A stretch of DNA of 64,000 nucleotides from a virus, in the IMG/VR virus record IMGVR_UViG_3300009788_000006, positions 1 to 64,000 of that record, one strand, 5' to 3'. Positions 46,174 through 53,641 of the stretch are shown here, one piece after another. Numbering within the stretch: position 1 is the first letter of the stretch; each line of letters opens with the position of its first letter. The notes under the pieces were generated by a model that saw only the letters and a list, made by a program, of their open reading frames with translations, did not search any database and had not been told where the DNA came from. The position numbers and the translations under genes are program-made.

Positions 46174-47045
46174 ATCCTTTCTTCATGTTTCCGCCGCCAC
46201 CACGCCGGGAGGCTAGCGGACTGTGATTCATCAGCAGCGCGGCGCCACCATTTATCGTTCTCATAGCACCAAGACAGCTCGGCCAAATCCCTGCCAACTT
46301 GTCGCCGGGCGATGGCGATATCCTCGGCGTCGATCTCGAAGCATCCCCACTCGTAGGGCGGCTCCTTCGACGCAACGAGGTGGAAGATCTTCTCGGCTGG
46401 CAACCCGGTAGCGGACTCGAAGCCGAGATCATAGAGGCCAAGCTGATAGATGCCGCCGAAGCGTGCCAGCCCGTCGCCGTAGCGTTCGGCTGGCGGAATC
46501 GGCCGACCGTAGCTCTTGATGTCGGCGAACCAGGCATCGCCGCGAAGGTCATGCTTCGACCGGCATTCTAGCCCGCTCTCGTGCCGCCAGAACACCTCGG
46601 CCTCTCGTGCCGTAGCGGTCCGGATGAGGTCGGCGGCTTGTTCCTCCATCGGCGTTCGAGGTGTGAGGAGGGACAGGTACAGATTCAGGGCCAGGGCGCG
46701 CTCATGGGCAAGGATCACCCCGCCGGGTCCGTGCTCTGCTACAGCGGCGTCCCAGGTGGCGCCTTGTCGGCGGCCGAGCGGCTTGCCGCGGTATTCTACC
46801 GTGGTCAGCCGGGACCGGCCGATAGGACTCTCGCCGGGTTGGCCATCGAGCCCCCACCCTTCGACCATTTCATGCAGCGCGATCCCGATGGCCAGATTCG
46901 CGTCCGCTTCTCGTGGCGGCAGATCGCGGGTCACGTACCGGCCGCGGTAGATCAAAGGTCCATCATCACGGAAGCACGCGAGCGCTGTTGACCCGATCGC
47001 GGCCGATGAATAGTAGCCGCCTTGGCTGCTCCCGGTGGTCGCCAT
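46164..47045 (-). CDS. RecE-like exonuclease (PD-(D/E)XK)
   Basis: 293 residues from ATG 47045. GLECRSKHDLRGDAWFADIKSYGRPIPP gives the D...D-x-K metal site, preceded by an acidic/His segment (NLAIGIALHEMVEGWG). FHLVASKEPPYEWGCFEIDAEDIAIARRQVGRDLAELSWCYENDKWW matches the C-terminal part of RecE-type exonucleases (DUF3799-like). It would resect linear duplex DNA to give 3' strands for the RecT-like annealase encoded next. Confidence 0.75.
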   Translation of the reverse strand: MATTGSSQGGYYSSAAIGSTALACFRDDGPLIYRGRYVTRDLPPREADANLAIGIALHEMVEGWGLDGQPGESPIGRSRLTTVEYRGKPLGRRQGATWDAAVAEHGPGGVILAHERALALNLYLSLLTPRTPMEEQAADLIRTATAREAEVFWRHESGLECRSKHDLRGDAWFADIKSYGRPIPPAERYGDGLARFGGIYQLGLYDLGFESATGLPAEKIFHLVASKEPPYEWGCFEIDAEDIAIARRQVGRDLAELSWCYENDKWWRRAADESQSASLPAWWRRKHEERIWI

Positions 47046-47410
47046 CAGGCGGCATCCTTCGCGCACGGCGGGCAGATCAGCACGCCGTCCACGTCGACGC
47101 GTTCCTCGGCATGGCGGCCGCACGCCGGGCACAGTAGCTCCAGCGCTCGCGCAGCCTCGGCCTGGTGGAAGAAGACCGCAACGTGTTCGCCACGTGATAT
47201 GGCCAGGGCTTGCATGTCCGCCATCTGCCAGCGGAACGGGAAGCAATCGGCAGCCCCTACAAGCCAAGCCCTGGCGAGATTCGAGAATCTGGCCGCCGAC
47301 ATTCCGATCTTGGCGGCGTATGCCACGTCGGTGACGCACCCGCTACGCTCTCGACTCGCACGGAGCAGGGCCGACAGCTCGGCGCTGGTCTTGTCTGCCC
47401 ATGTCATCAT
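47045..47410 (-). CDS. Hypothetical protein with helical and zinc parts
   Basis: 121 residues. The N-terminal half (LSALLRASRERSGCVTDVAYAAKIGMSAARFSNLARAWLVG) resembles a helix-turn-helix; the C-terminus (LELLCPACGRHAEERVDVDGVLICPPCAKDA) is a double C-x2-C zinc ribbon. Possibly a DNA-binding regulator or recombination accessory protein. Shares one base with both neighbours. Confidence 0.5.
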   Translation of the reverse strand: MMTWADKTSAELSALLRASRERSGCVTDVAYAAKIGMSAARFSNLARAWLVGAADCFPFRWQMADMQALAISRGEHVAVFFHQAEAARALELLCPACGRHAEERVDVDGVLICPPCAKDAA

Positions 47411-47754
47411 CAGTAGTCTCCAAACATGGCTTTGAATACCTTATGGCGCCCATAACTCTCTTTGAGAGAATCCGCCATCTGGGTGACCATAGCCTCCGAA
47501 AGCATCTCGGAAATCGTGCCCGCGCACTTGACCGCCGACGACACTAGGGAATCCTTGTTGGAACTCAGGGCCTCCTCGATCTCTGGGACCAGGTTTTCCG
47601 CGCACCACTCGGTAACAGTAGTTCGCACCTGGTCTGCAACGTCGCTTCTGAGCCCTTCAAGCATCGACTGCCGTAGCTCCGCTTTGAGGCTTTCCACGAT
47701 TGACGGAGTGGCCTCGGCCAGCATTGTCGTGACTTGATCTTCGGTTAGTTTCAT
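47410..47754 (-). CDS. Helical hypothetical protein
   Basis: 114 residues, nearly all helix (TTMLAEATPSIVESLKAELRQSMLEGLRSDVADQVRTTVTEWCAENLVPEIEEAL...), possibly a bundle or coiled coil. ATGA overlap with the gene upstream, one-base overlap downstream. Second gene of the replication operon. Confidence 0.5.
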   Translation of the reverse strand: MKLTEDQVTTMLAEATPSIVESLKAELRQSMLEGLRSDVADQVRTTVTEWCAENLVPEIEEALSSNKDSLVSSAVKCAGTISEMLSEAMVTQMADSLKESYGRHKVFKAMFGDY

Positions 47755-48119
47755 GAGCCCGTCTCGAGAATCTCGTCGGTTTCGTCCTCGATAAAACCGA
47801 ACGGGTTATGTCCTGAGATCGTGAAGGAATCGAATGGTGTCCATTTGTCTCTGATGTTGCGACCAGCGCTTTCGATGGCCACAACGACGACCGGGTCAGC
47901 CGAGACCTCCTTGCAGTTCTCAGCGGAAAGCTCAAGGGAGATATCGGAGTGCTTCCCGGAGATCTCACCGAACCAGATGGTCCACCCATAGAGTCTTTCA
48001 ATGTCTTCGACATGGGCCGTGAACAGAGCTTCGACGCCGAAACCCCTCCCGGAGTCTTCGTCGATGCGGTACAGACGCCGCGGGGTGTCGTGCTGGTTCT
48101 CAGCTTCCTTGCTGCTCAT
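47751..48119 (-). CDS. First gene of the replication/recombination operon
   Basis: 122 residues; beta-rich middle (GFGVEALFTAHVEDIERLYGWTIWFGEISGKHSDISLELS), no known family. The promoter TTGACA-N17-TAAGAT lies 43 bases upstream and the leader carries a CCGGC/GCCGG hairpin and an AAAGGA ribosome site. Position first in a 14-kb operon suggests an early role. Confidence 0.55.
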   Translation of the reverse strand: MSSKEAENQHDTPRRLYRIDEDSGRGFGVEALFTAHVEDIERLYGWTIWFGEISGKHSDISLELSAENCKEVSADPVVVVAIESAGRNIRDKWTPFDSFTISGHNPFGFIEDETDEILETGS

Positions 48120-48161
48120 CTGTGCTATCCTTTCCCCGGCAAGTTTAGCGCCGGAAGTTGA

Positions 48162-48190
48162 ATCTTACACGACCCGCTTGCCTTTGTCAA
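48162..48190 (-). promoter_or_regulatory. Strong sigma70-type promoter of the replication operon
   Basis: TTGACA (48185-48190), 17 bases, TAAGAT (48162-48167) on the minus strand. The transcript leader to ATG 48119 is about 35-40 bases and includes a hairpin (48137-48153). Confidence 0.8.
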
Positions 48191-48198
48191 ATGCTATC

Positions 48199-48630
48199 AT
48201 GAAACCCTCGTCGCTCATCCGCAAAACCGGCCTCAAAGCCCGCAAGCCGTGGCGCCCCAAGCGCAAGCCGGTCCGGCGCCGCAACCCCGAGCGCGCGGCA
48301 GCTGCCCTACTGAGTGACTACGGCCCGCCAGAGCGTCGCGAGTGGTTCACCTCGCAACCGTGCGCGTTCTGTCAACGTGAGGACGACACCATCGTCCAGG
48401 CCCACGTCCGCGGCAAAGGACGGCCGGGCTGTGAGCGGGAAATCGTACCGGCGTGCTTCCGGTGTCACCTGCTGATGCATGAGGGGATCGAGAGCTTCGC
48501 CGCGGGGCAGGAGGTGACGGTGGAGGGGTTGCTGGAGCTCTCCGAGCGCTATGCGCGGGACTGGGGCGTCAACCCAGAAGGCGAGAACGTCCACCGCAAC
48601 CCACCCCAAGCGTCATCGACACGAAGATGA
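48199..48630 (+). CDS. HNH nuclease-like protein (Ref/DUF968-like)
   Basis: 143 residues from ATG 48199. A basic N-terminus (LIRKTGLKARKPWRPKRKPVRRRNP) precedes CAFCQREDDTIVQAHVRGKGRPGCEREIVPACFRCHLLMHEGIESF, an HNH cluster with C-x2-C, a central AHV, and C-x2-C-H. The plan resembles phage Ref-like or DUF968 nucleases. No clear plus-strand promoter; it lies back-to-back with the replication operon promoter. Confidence 0.65.
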   Translation: MKPSSLIRKTGLKARKPWRPKRKPVRRRNPERAAAALLSDYGPPERREWFTSQPCAFCQREDDTIVQAHVRGKGRPGCEREIVPACFRCHLLMHEGIESFAAGQEVTVEGLLELSERYARDWGVNPEGENVHRNPPQASSTRR

Positions 48631-48670
48631 AGACCACGACCAGCCAGGCTACTATTTCTATACAGCTCAT
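48569..48670 (-). CDS. 33-residue membrane peptide, antisense to the HNH gene end
   Basis: MSCIEIVAWLVVVFIFVSMT then LGVGCGGRSRLLG: one transmembrane segment. AAAAGGAG lies eight bases before ATG 48670. It overlaps the last 62 bases of the HNH gene on the opposite strand. A stretch upstream (48671-48740) is open without a start codon and ends with an ATGA junction to this ATG. Confidence 0.45.
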   Translation of the reverse strand: MSCIEIVAWLVVVFIFVSMTLGVGCGGRSRLLG

Positions 48671-48755
48671 CCGGTATCTCCTTTTCCTTCTTTCTCGCAA
48701 GCGTCCAGAAACTCGCCGAGGGCTATGCGGTGGGGTGGGACGTCTTAGCTGTCGA

Positions 48756-49466
48756 TCAGTAGGCTATGCCTTCGTTCTGTGTTTCGTTGACCTGCTCCCA
48801 GAATACCTTCTTCTCCTCTTTGTAGCTCCATGAGGGATGTACCGTCATGGCCCAGGCGCCCTTGGACCCTGGGTGGATATCAGAAGGAACGTCCTCGATC
48901 TTACTCTGCCGGATCGCCGCCAACATGCAAGCAGGGCAGCCTTCGCAAAAGTTCCGCAGCTGATCGAGCTCTGCCTGGGTTCCCTTGCTAAGCACCTTGA
49001 CCGCGTCGACCACTGGACCGCCGTGACCAGTGCCGGATACTCCGCACATCCCGCACTTGCGGTTCGGGTTGGCGGTGCAATGCTCCTGGTGGCGGGACAT
49101 CGAAGCGGCCGAGCAATTCGACTTTCGGCAGAATCCGCAATGGTAGCGCCAAACACGCTCGCGGCGCACGGGCACGGCCGCCACCTTCCCGTCAGAGGGT
49201 AGTACTTTCAGTTCGCGATCGAGCGCTGCACGAAGCCGGCGCCGAGCGAGGTAGAGCAGAGGGCGGACTGTCTGCCGCTCCGCGAGCGGTAGCCGGCACA
49301 GATCGCACGGGCCATCATCGTACTGATCTATCTCGAGGCGCGCCGCCTCGCGGCATGGCATATCGTCCTCGGACTCGTTGCGGCAGCCCGCCGGTCGCAT
49401 CGCGTAGCGGACGCGCTCCAGCGTCCGCACGGTCAGCGCTAGAGAAAGAATTGATTCGGCGTTCAT
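48756..49466 (-). CDS. Zinc-finger protein, 236 residues
   Basis: Several Cys/His clusters: GPCDLCRLPLAE; YHCGFCRKSNCSAASMSRHQEHC (C2H2-like); NRKCGMCGVSG; FCEGCPACML. Such an array suggests several zinc sites and nucleic acid or protein binding. The remainder is basic and helical. ATGA overlap with the next upstream gene. Unknown function. Confidence 0.55.
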   Translation of the reverse strand: MNAESILSLALTVRTLERVRYAMRPAGCRNESEDDMPCREAARLEIDQYDDGPCDLCRLPLAERQTVRPLLYLARRRLRAALDRELKVLPSDGKVAAVPVRRERVWRYHCGFCRKSNCSAASMSRHQEHCTANPNRKCGMCGVSGTGHGGPVVDAVKVLSKGTQAELDQLRNFCEGCPACMLAAIRQSKIEDVPSDIHPGSKGAWAMTVHPSWSYKEEKKVFWEQVNETQNEGIAY

Positions 49467-49726
49467 GGCCCGACGCTTCCTTGATCTCGCGCTCGGGCGT
49501 CGGCCGCCAGCTGCAAAGCGATCTGGGCGTACCCGTTAATTTTGACCAGGTCGACCAAGCCGCCGACACCGTCGAGATTCTCAGGCCACTGGTCGGCATA
49601 GAACGCGGCAACGATGTGTAGCAGGTCGGCGATCGTGACAGGTCGCTCCGCCTGGATATCGAGTTCTCCCGACCAGTCGGAATTGTGGTGAACTCGCAAG
49701 TCGTCATCGATAGTCAGCGTATGCAT
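49463..49726 (-). CDS. Hypothetical protein, 87 residues
   Basis: Starts with a beta-hairpin segment (HTLTIDDDLRVHHNSDWSGELDIQ) and continues as helices (TIADLLHIVAAFYADQWPENLDGVGGLVDLVKINGYAQIALQLAADARA). The start shares a base with the stop of a broken-looking frame upstream (TAATG). Not recognised. Confidence 0.55.
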   Translation of the reverse strand: MHTLTIDDDLRVHHNSDWSGELDIQAERPVTIADLLHIVAAFYADQWPENLDGVGGLVDLVKINGYAQIALQLAADARARDQGSVGP

Positions 49727-49927
49727 TATTTTCTATCCTTGTCTGGATCGTAGGGGAATCGGTCATCTGGAATAAGATGCGCCCACGCTCCGCCGCTGTT
49801 GCCAGCGGTCCAGGTGCAACCGTGCGTAGAACAGCGAAAAGTGGGTCGCGGCGGGGTCTTTGATATAGTCGTCCCCGACGTACTCTGCTCCCGAGCTCTG
49901 ATGTCGGCTACAAGTGTTCAGCTTCAT
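49726..49927 (-). pseudogene. Small zinc-motif gene without a usable start (frame-shifted)
   Basis: The frame ending at TAA 49726-49728, coupled to the next gene as TAATG, reads TFRCSTHGCTWTAGNSGGAWAHLIPDDRFPYDPDKDRK: a compact conserved-looking ending with a C-x4-C pair. Upstream this frame has no ATG, GTG or TTG before a stop near 49920. ATG 49927 (MKLNTCSRHQ...) is in the frame one base away and ends at 49763 with unlikely residues. Either an indel, an unusual start, or frameshifting. Confidence 0.45.
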
Positions 49928-50012
49928 TGGAACCCACTCCTGGGAGCAAGATCGAGATGCCAAGGCAAAGGATGATGAATCCTGCGAATTGAGACCTGTA
50001 GCGCTTCGTCAT
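49908..50012 (-). CDS. 34-residue membrane peptide
   Basis: MTKRYRSQFAGFIILCLGIS then ILLPGVGSNEAEHL: basic start and one hydrophobic segment. ATGA overlap with the upstream gene supports it. One of at least five tiny membrane peptides in this window. Confidence 0.5.
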   Translation of the reverse strand: MTKRYRSQFAGFIILCLGISILLPGVGSNEAEHL

Positions 50013-50428
50013 GGCCGCGCCCCTGCCTCGTAGAGAAACGCCGCCGTCTCAGCATAGGCAGCGTCGAAGTGATGGAGCGCCCACAGCTCGAAGCAGCGCG
50101 GGAGCGCCTTCCCGTCTTCCGGGTCGCGGCCGTTGCTGGCGACCCACTCGGCCTTGATTGCAGAGATCCAGGCGAGCCATTCTTCGGTTCCCATCTCGCT
50201 ACACATGCCGAGAAACTCATCAGGGACGCCGTCTAGCGGTGGGCCGGCGTTGCCCATCTGCCCGGCCGCCATGTCCCGGAGCCGATCGGCCAGCCGCAGT
50301 CCGGCGCCAATGGCCGCGAGCTCGGCGGTCGAGCCGTGCAGGCGATCGACCTCGATGCTGAGCTTCTGGTTTGTTTCCTCGGCCGCGGCGATGCGGTCGG
50401 CGAGTGATGCTTTGCTGGTGTTGCTCAT
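50009..50428 (-). CDS. Hypothetical protein, 139 residues
   Basis: An N-terminal coiled coil (SLADRIAAAEETNQKLSIEVDRLHGSTAELAAIGAGLRLADRLRDM) followed by a helical region with EEWLAWISAIKAEWVASNGRDPEDGKALPRCFELWALHHFD. No catalytic motif. ATGA junctions on both sides. Confidence 0.55.
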   Translation of the reverse strand: MSNTSKASLADRIAAAEETNQKLSIEVDRLHGSTAELAAIGAGLRLADRLRDMAAGQMGNAGPPLDGVPDEFLGMCSEMGTEEWLAWISAIKAEWVASNGRDPEDGKALPRCFELWALHHFDAAYAETAAFLYEAGARP

Positions 50429-50631
50429 GATTCCTCTCCTGTGTCGTTGAACTTGACGCGCACTTCGATAGCTGTCGACGAGGTGTCGGTGTATTCTCCG
50501 CGCAGAGCAACCAGCAGCGGCAAAGCCCGATTGACGACCGTTGCCGGGGATTCATCCTCGCCGTGGCACCTGACGACAATCCGCGCGGTACCGTTGCGAA
50601 ACAGGTCTACGGACAGACGCGGGTGCTTCAC
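50425..50631 (-). CDS. Small alpha/beta hypothetical protein
   Basis: 68 residues from GTG 50631 (GTGA overlap). Strand-helix-strand plan (LSVDLFRNGTARIVVRCHGEDESPATVVNRALPLLVALRGEYTDTSSTAIEVRVKF). Unknown. Confidence 0.5.
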   Translation of the reverse strand: MKHPRLSVDLFRNGTARIVVRCHGEDESPATVVNRALPLLVALRGEYTDTSSTAIEVRVKFNDTGEES

Positions 50632-50786
50632 GTCACCCCGCCCCAAATCTTGTAGACAACGAACAGGGCGGCGAAAACCATCACGACCACGGTCGGACAG
50701 CCGATCTTGACGAATGCCCACATCATGCGCTGCTGATCGCGCACAATCTTCTGAGTTTCCTCGAACTGTCTATCGAAGCCGTCCAT
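50628..50786 (-). CDS. 52-residue single-pass membrane protein
   Basis: ATG 50786 has AAGGAGG at good distance. MDGFDRQFEETQKIVRDQQR is a soluble helix, then residues 23-48 are a transmembrane segment (WAFVKIGCPTVVVMVFAALFVVYKIW). Function unknown. Confidence 0.55.
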   Translation of the reverse strand: MDGFDRQFEETQKIVRDQQRMMWAFVKIGCPTVVVMVFAALFVVYKIWGGVT

Positions 50787-50815
50787 CGGCTGGCCTCCTT
50801 CTTTGGGATTCGGCG

Positions 50816-51403
50816 TTACTCGGCAGGAGAGATTCCGTAGTGCTCCGGCGTACGTTTTTCGGCTATGTCTTCTTGTGTGGCTTTGCTCAGTGCGGCCCGC
50901 ACGTCGCGCACTAGATAGCACTTTCCTGCTATCTGGAGCTGTCGCGCGCCATGCTCCACGTTGAGATGTGAACTCTCGTAGCCTTTGAAGACACCGCGCA
51001 ACGGGACGGCGTCTTTCCAGCCATCGCCGATGTAGACCAGCTCGAATTCCTCTTCCATGACGGCGGCGAGCCCTAGCGTGATGTCGACGTAGTCGCTGCC
51101 AGCCTCTCCGAGCTGTCTATAGATGCCAGGAGCGTCCTCGCCTGGGACATCTTCCGTCTCGGCATAGTCGCCGATGATGGCGATCCTGTCGCCACTCCAC
51201 CGCCCGACGAACCGCGCGGGATTGCCGCGTCCTTCCATATAGTCACCGCCCCCTCGGCCCGAAGATGCCGAGAGCAACAGATGGAGCGCGCTCGCGACGC
51301 TCCCTTCGCCGTGTTGTTCGAGCAGCTTCGCGCCACATCCGAGGAGGTAGTTGTCGAGGTACTCTTTCTTGTCCAGGTTGACTGCTTTGTGGTACTGGCC
51401 CAT
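50816..51403 (-). CDS. Hypothetical protein (GQYHKAVNLDKKEYL type)
   Basis: 195 residues from ATG 51403 with GGAAGAGG upstream. MGQYHKAVNLDKKEYLDNYL followed by LGCGAKLLEQ is a recognisable start of proteins found scattered in actinobacterial and phage genomes ('MGQYYxxVNLDKxExxxPxxLGxGxKLxE', from memory), with GRWSGDRIAIIGDYAE later. No enzymatic function is known to me. Own promoter TTGACT-N17-TATGCT upstream. Confidence 0.6.
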   Translation of the reverse strand: MGQYHKAVNLDKKEYLDNYLLGCGAKLLEQHGEGSVASALHLLLSASSGRGGGDYMEGRGNPARFVGRWSGDRIAIIGDYAETEDVPGEDAPGIYRQLGEAGSDYVDITLGLAAVMEEEFELVYIGDGWKDAVPLRGVFKGYESSHLNVEHGARQLQIAGKCYLVRDVRAALSKATQEDIAEKRTPEHYGISPAE

Positions 51404-51458
51404 GATCCTCTTCCTTTCACGGTGTTCCGGCCGGCGCCCATCGCCAGCCGATGGGAAA

Positions 51459-51487
51459 AGCATAAACCAAATCGGGGGCGAAGTCAA
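51459..51487 (-). promoter_or_regulatory. Minus-strand promoter, divergent pair at 51.5 kb
   Basis: TTGACT (51482-51487), 17 bases, TATGCT (51459-51464). The leader to ATG 51403 is about 50 bases and holds a ribosome site. Confidence 0.7.
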
Positions 51488-51498
51488 GAAGAAAGTTG

Positions 51499-51527
51499 TT
51501 GACAATTTCTTCGCTACACGGTACAGT
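51499..51527 (+). promoter_or_regulatory. Leaderless-type plus-strand promoter at 51.5 kb
   Basis: TTGACA (51499-51504), 17 bases, TACAGT (51522-51527), seven bases, ATG 51535. Consensus -35. Confidence 0.8.
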
Positions 51528-51534
51528 CTTACCC

Positions 51535-51825
51535 ATGAACGGGAAAACAATCACCTTACAAGAGCTCCGCGCTCTGGCATTGGAGCGGGATTACGTCCTC
51601 AAGTCGCTGCCGCCGACGGTGCTCGCGACACGCGACGCGGTCCTCGCCGGAGCATGCACAGCCTCAAAGCTGGCGGCGAGCGCCGGCATCCTTCGCAGTA
51701 CCGCGTCGGAGCGGCTGCGGGCGGCAAAGCGCCTCGGAGTGCTCGACGCCGTCAAGCCACCGGGGCACGAAGAGATGATCTACATGGAGCCGCGGCAGAC
51801 ACCAGAAAGGGACGAAAAATGCTAA
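51535..51825 (+). CDS. Helix-turn-helix regulator, probably leaderless
   Basis: 96 residues from ATG 51535. TRDAVLAGACTASKLAASAGILRSTASERLRAAKRLGVLDAVKPPGHEEMIYM is a winged-helix-like unit. The promoter ends seven bases upstream, leaving no ribosome site. An in-frame ATG at 51496 lies inside the promoter. First gene of a nine-gene plus-strand operon; probably its regulator. Confidence 0.7.
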   Translation: MNGKTITLQELRALALERDYVLKSLPPTVLATRDAVLAGACTASKLAASAGILRSTASERLRAAKRLGVLDAVKPPGHEEMIYMEPRQTPERDEKC

Positions 51826-52088
51826 GGCCGAGACCATGGAAGCACAGAATCGACGTCGCTGACGCCTGGAAGACGCAAAAATTCAAGGCTGTGGCGACGT
51901 CCGCTAAGCAGCAACTGGGGCGACTTCAGAGCCAACACTTCAACGACGATTCGACGCTCGCCGAGCTCATCGACGAGCTCGAAGCCATCGCCCACTGCTG
52001 GGACTCCACCGTCGACGATTTCGACGACGTCTGGGGTCAGCTCTACGACTGGGCTGACCGCGAGCGGGTATGGCTGGGGACGGTATGA
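51819..52088 (+). CDS. Helical hypothetical protein
   Basis: 89 residues from ATG 51819, overlapping the preceding stop. Helical and acidic (LQSQHFNDDSTLAELIDELEAIAHCWDSTVDDFDDVWGQLYDWADRERVW). No motif. ATGA overlap with the next gene. Confidence 0.5.
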   Translation: MLRPRPWKHRIDVADAWKTQKFKAVATSAKQQLGRLQSQHFNDDSTLAELIDELEAIAHCWDSTVDDFDDVWGQLYDWADRERVWLGTV

Positions 52089-52540
52089 TGGACACCCCCT
52101 ACGCCGAGGATCTCAACTACTGGAAGACCAGCCGTTCCGACGCGGACACCTGGCTCGAGAAAGCCGAGCGCGTCGTGGAAGGCTACGGCGCTACGGTCAC
52201 CCACCGCGCCATGTTCCGCGAACACGGCCGGGAGGCCATGTTGCTCCAGTTCGAGATTGACGGCGAAGCGTTCCGTTTGGCTTGGCCGGTGCTCGAATCG
52301 AAGACCGGCGACGAACGATCAGCACGTCGGCAAGCGGCCACGATGCTCTATCACGATGCGAAGGCGCGCGGGTTGCTCTTGGCCGTCTTCGGGGCGCGTT
52401 TTGCGTTCCTGGCTGAGAAGATGCTCGCCGATGGTCGGACCGTGGCGCAGTTGGCGGACGTCGAGCTGGACGATCAACTACCAGCGCTGATGACGACGGG
52501 CGATGGTCCGCGGCTTTTGGCGACGATCGGAGGGGAGTGA
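52085..52540 (+). CDS. Hypothetical protein, 151 residues
   Basis: Alpha/beta: VVEGYGATVTHRAMFREHGREAMLLQFEIDGEAFRLAWPVLESK, then AARRQAATMLYHDAKARGLLLAVFGARFAFLAEKMLADGRTVAQL. Similar 'xxxFxxxGxxxMLxFExxGxxFRLxWPVL' proteins occur in phage genomes with no known function. Start ATG 52085 overlaps the prior stop. Confidence 0.55.
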   Translation: MMDTPYAEDLNYWKTSRSDADTWLEKAERVVEGYGATVTHRAMFREHGREAMLLQFEIDGEAFRLAWPVLESKTGDERSARRQAATMLYHDAKARGLLLAVFGARFAFLAEKMLADGRTVAQLADVELDDQLPALMTTGDGPRLLATIGGE

Positions 52541-52541
52541 A

Positions 52542-52970
52542 ATGGCGGGACCGCTCAACTCATTGCCGGATCTGTCGTCGGGCTGCTGGTATGACGACGA
52601 CAACGAACAGGACGGCGACCTTGCCGGCGGCGCTCAGGTAGCCGACGTTCGCGGACCTCTGCCGCGAGACCTCGACACCGGCTGGCAGACCTGCCTGGCG
52701 GCCCTCGGTGAGCGGGCGGCATTGGCCGAGCCCTTCACCGGGCTGCCGGCGCCGACGGACTCCGGACTCACAGAATCCGGGATCATCCTCGTGTGGGACG
52801 ACGGCGTCCGGTATTGCGAAGTCGAGTGCGTTGGTGGCGACGTCTACGAGTGGTTCTACCTGGATCGACCTACGGACGCCTACCATGGCTCTGAGGGCGC
52901 CGCTGATGAAGCTGTGCAAGGCGTCACCGAAATGCTGACCGCGGCCGGATTCATCGCGGAGAAACCATGA
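52542..52970 (+). CDS. Hypothetical acidic protein
   Basis: 142 residues from ATG 52542, after GGAGGGGAG. Acidic N-terminal half, then a beta part (SGIILVWDDGVRYCEVECVGGDVYEWFYLDRPTDAYHGSEG) and a short helix. Overlaps the next gene as ATGA. Not recognised. Confidence 0.5.
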   Translation: MAGPLNSLPDLSSGCWYDDDNEQDGDLAGGAQVADVRGPLPRDLDTGWQTCLAALGERAALAEPFTGLPAPTDSGLTESGIILVWDDGVRYCEVECVGGDVYEWFYLDRPTDAYHGSEGAADEAVQGVTEMLTAAGFIAEKP

Positions 52971-53641
52971 ACGATCAGAACTGGCTGGCGTCCCACAGCC
53001 TCACCGCCCGCCTAATGAGCTTCGCCAAAACCGTGCGGCAATATGAGGACGGGTCGAAGACCGTCACCCGGCGCGGTGGCCCGGAACCGACGTGGCAAAT
53101 CCTGCGACCTGGCGATCTCGTCCGGGGTGTGGAGTGGTCGCCGCGAGTTGGGCGACGCTACGTGTGCGAAAAGTGCGGATCTTTGGGCGGAGCCAAGTTT
53201 CACCCGGGCTCAGTGGCGCTATGCGGAGGAGAGTGTCCAGATTCCGGCCAGGTTAGGTATCGCTTGCCTCGCCGGCTCGGTCTTGCGGTCATCCTCGACG
53301 TCCGTGAAGAGAGCCTAGGCGACATCACCGCCGAGGAGGTGGCGCGGGAGGGGTTCCCAGATCTGAGCCCATCCGGATTCATCCTTCTCTATACTGGTTT
53401 CAAGGTGACCTGCGCTTACTCATCAAAGCCGGGGCCGATTCAGCGAGCCCTCAACTGGCGCGTCAACCGGATCGAATTCGCGCGGATCATCGACCAGGAC
53501 GGCGAGCGAGTCGTCAGGATGCCGCGCTCTGACGGTCCCCTGCGGGTTACGTGGTCTTTCCGCGGCATGGTTGGAAGAATCGGCGCTCTCGACGCGGTCA
53601 GCATGGCGCGGCGGGGTGTATGGACAACGGAGGCAACATGA
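52967..53641 (+). CDS. ASCH-domain-like protein
   Basis: 224 residues. SFAKTVRQYEDGSKTVTRRGG... LRPGDLVRGVE, then LAVILDVREESLGDITAEEVAREGFPDLSPSGFILLYTGF and VNRIEFARI match ASCH/PUA-like folds that read 'F..t..Q...G.KTVTRR', 'LxxGDxVxaVe', 'VxxVRxExLxxItxeDvxxEGFP...F'. A C-x2-C pair (YVCEKCGSLGG ... CGGECPDSG) is inserted. ASCH proteins bind RNA or modified bases. Partner of the DUF5131 gene next to it. Confidence 0.65.
   Translation: MNDQNWLASHSLTARLMSFAKTVRQYEDGSKTVTRRGGPEPTWQILRPGDLVRGVEWSPRVGRRYVCEKCGSLGGAKFHPGSVALCGGECPDSGQVRYRLPRRLGLAVILDVREESLGDITAEEVAREGFPDLSPSGFILLYTGFKVTCAYSSKPGPIQRALNWRVNRIEFARIIDQDGERVVRMPRSDGPLRVTWSFRGMVGRIGALDAVSMARRGVWTTEAT

Noticed and set aside
48627-48833. 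68-codon plus ORF after the HNH gene
   Set aside because: Overlaps minus-strand genes with better support (48569-48670 and 48756-49466); composition typical of antisense.
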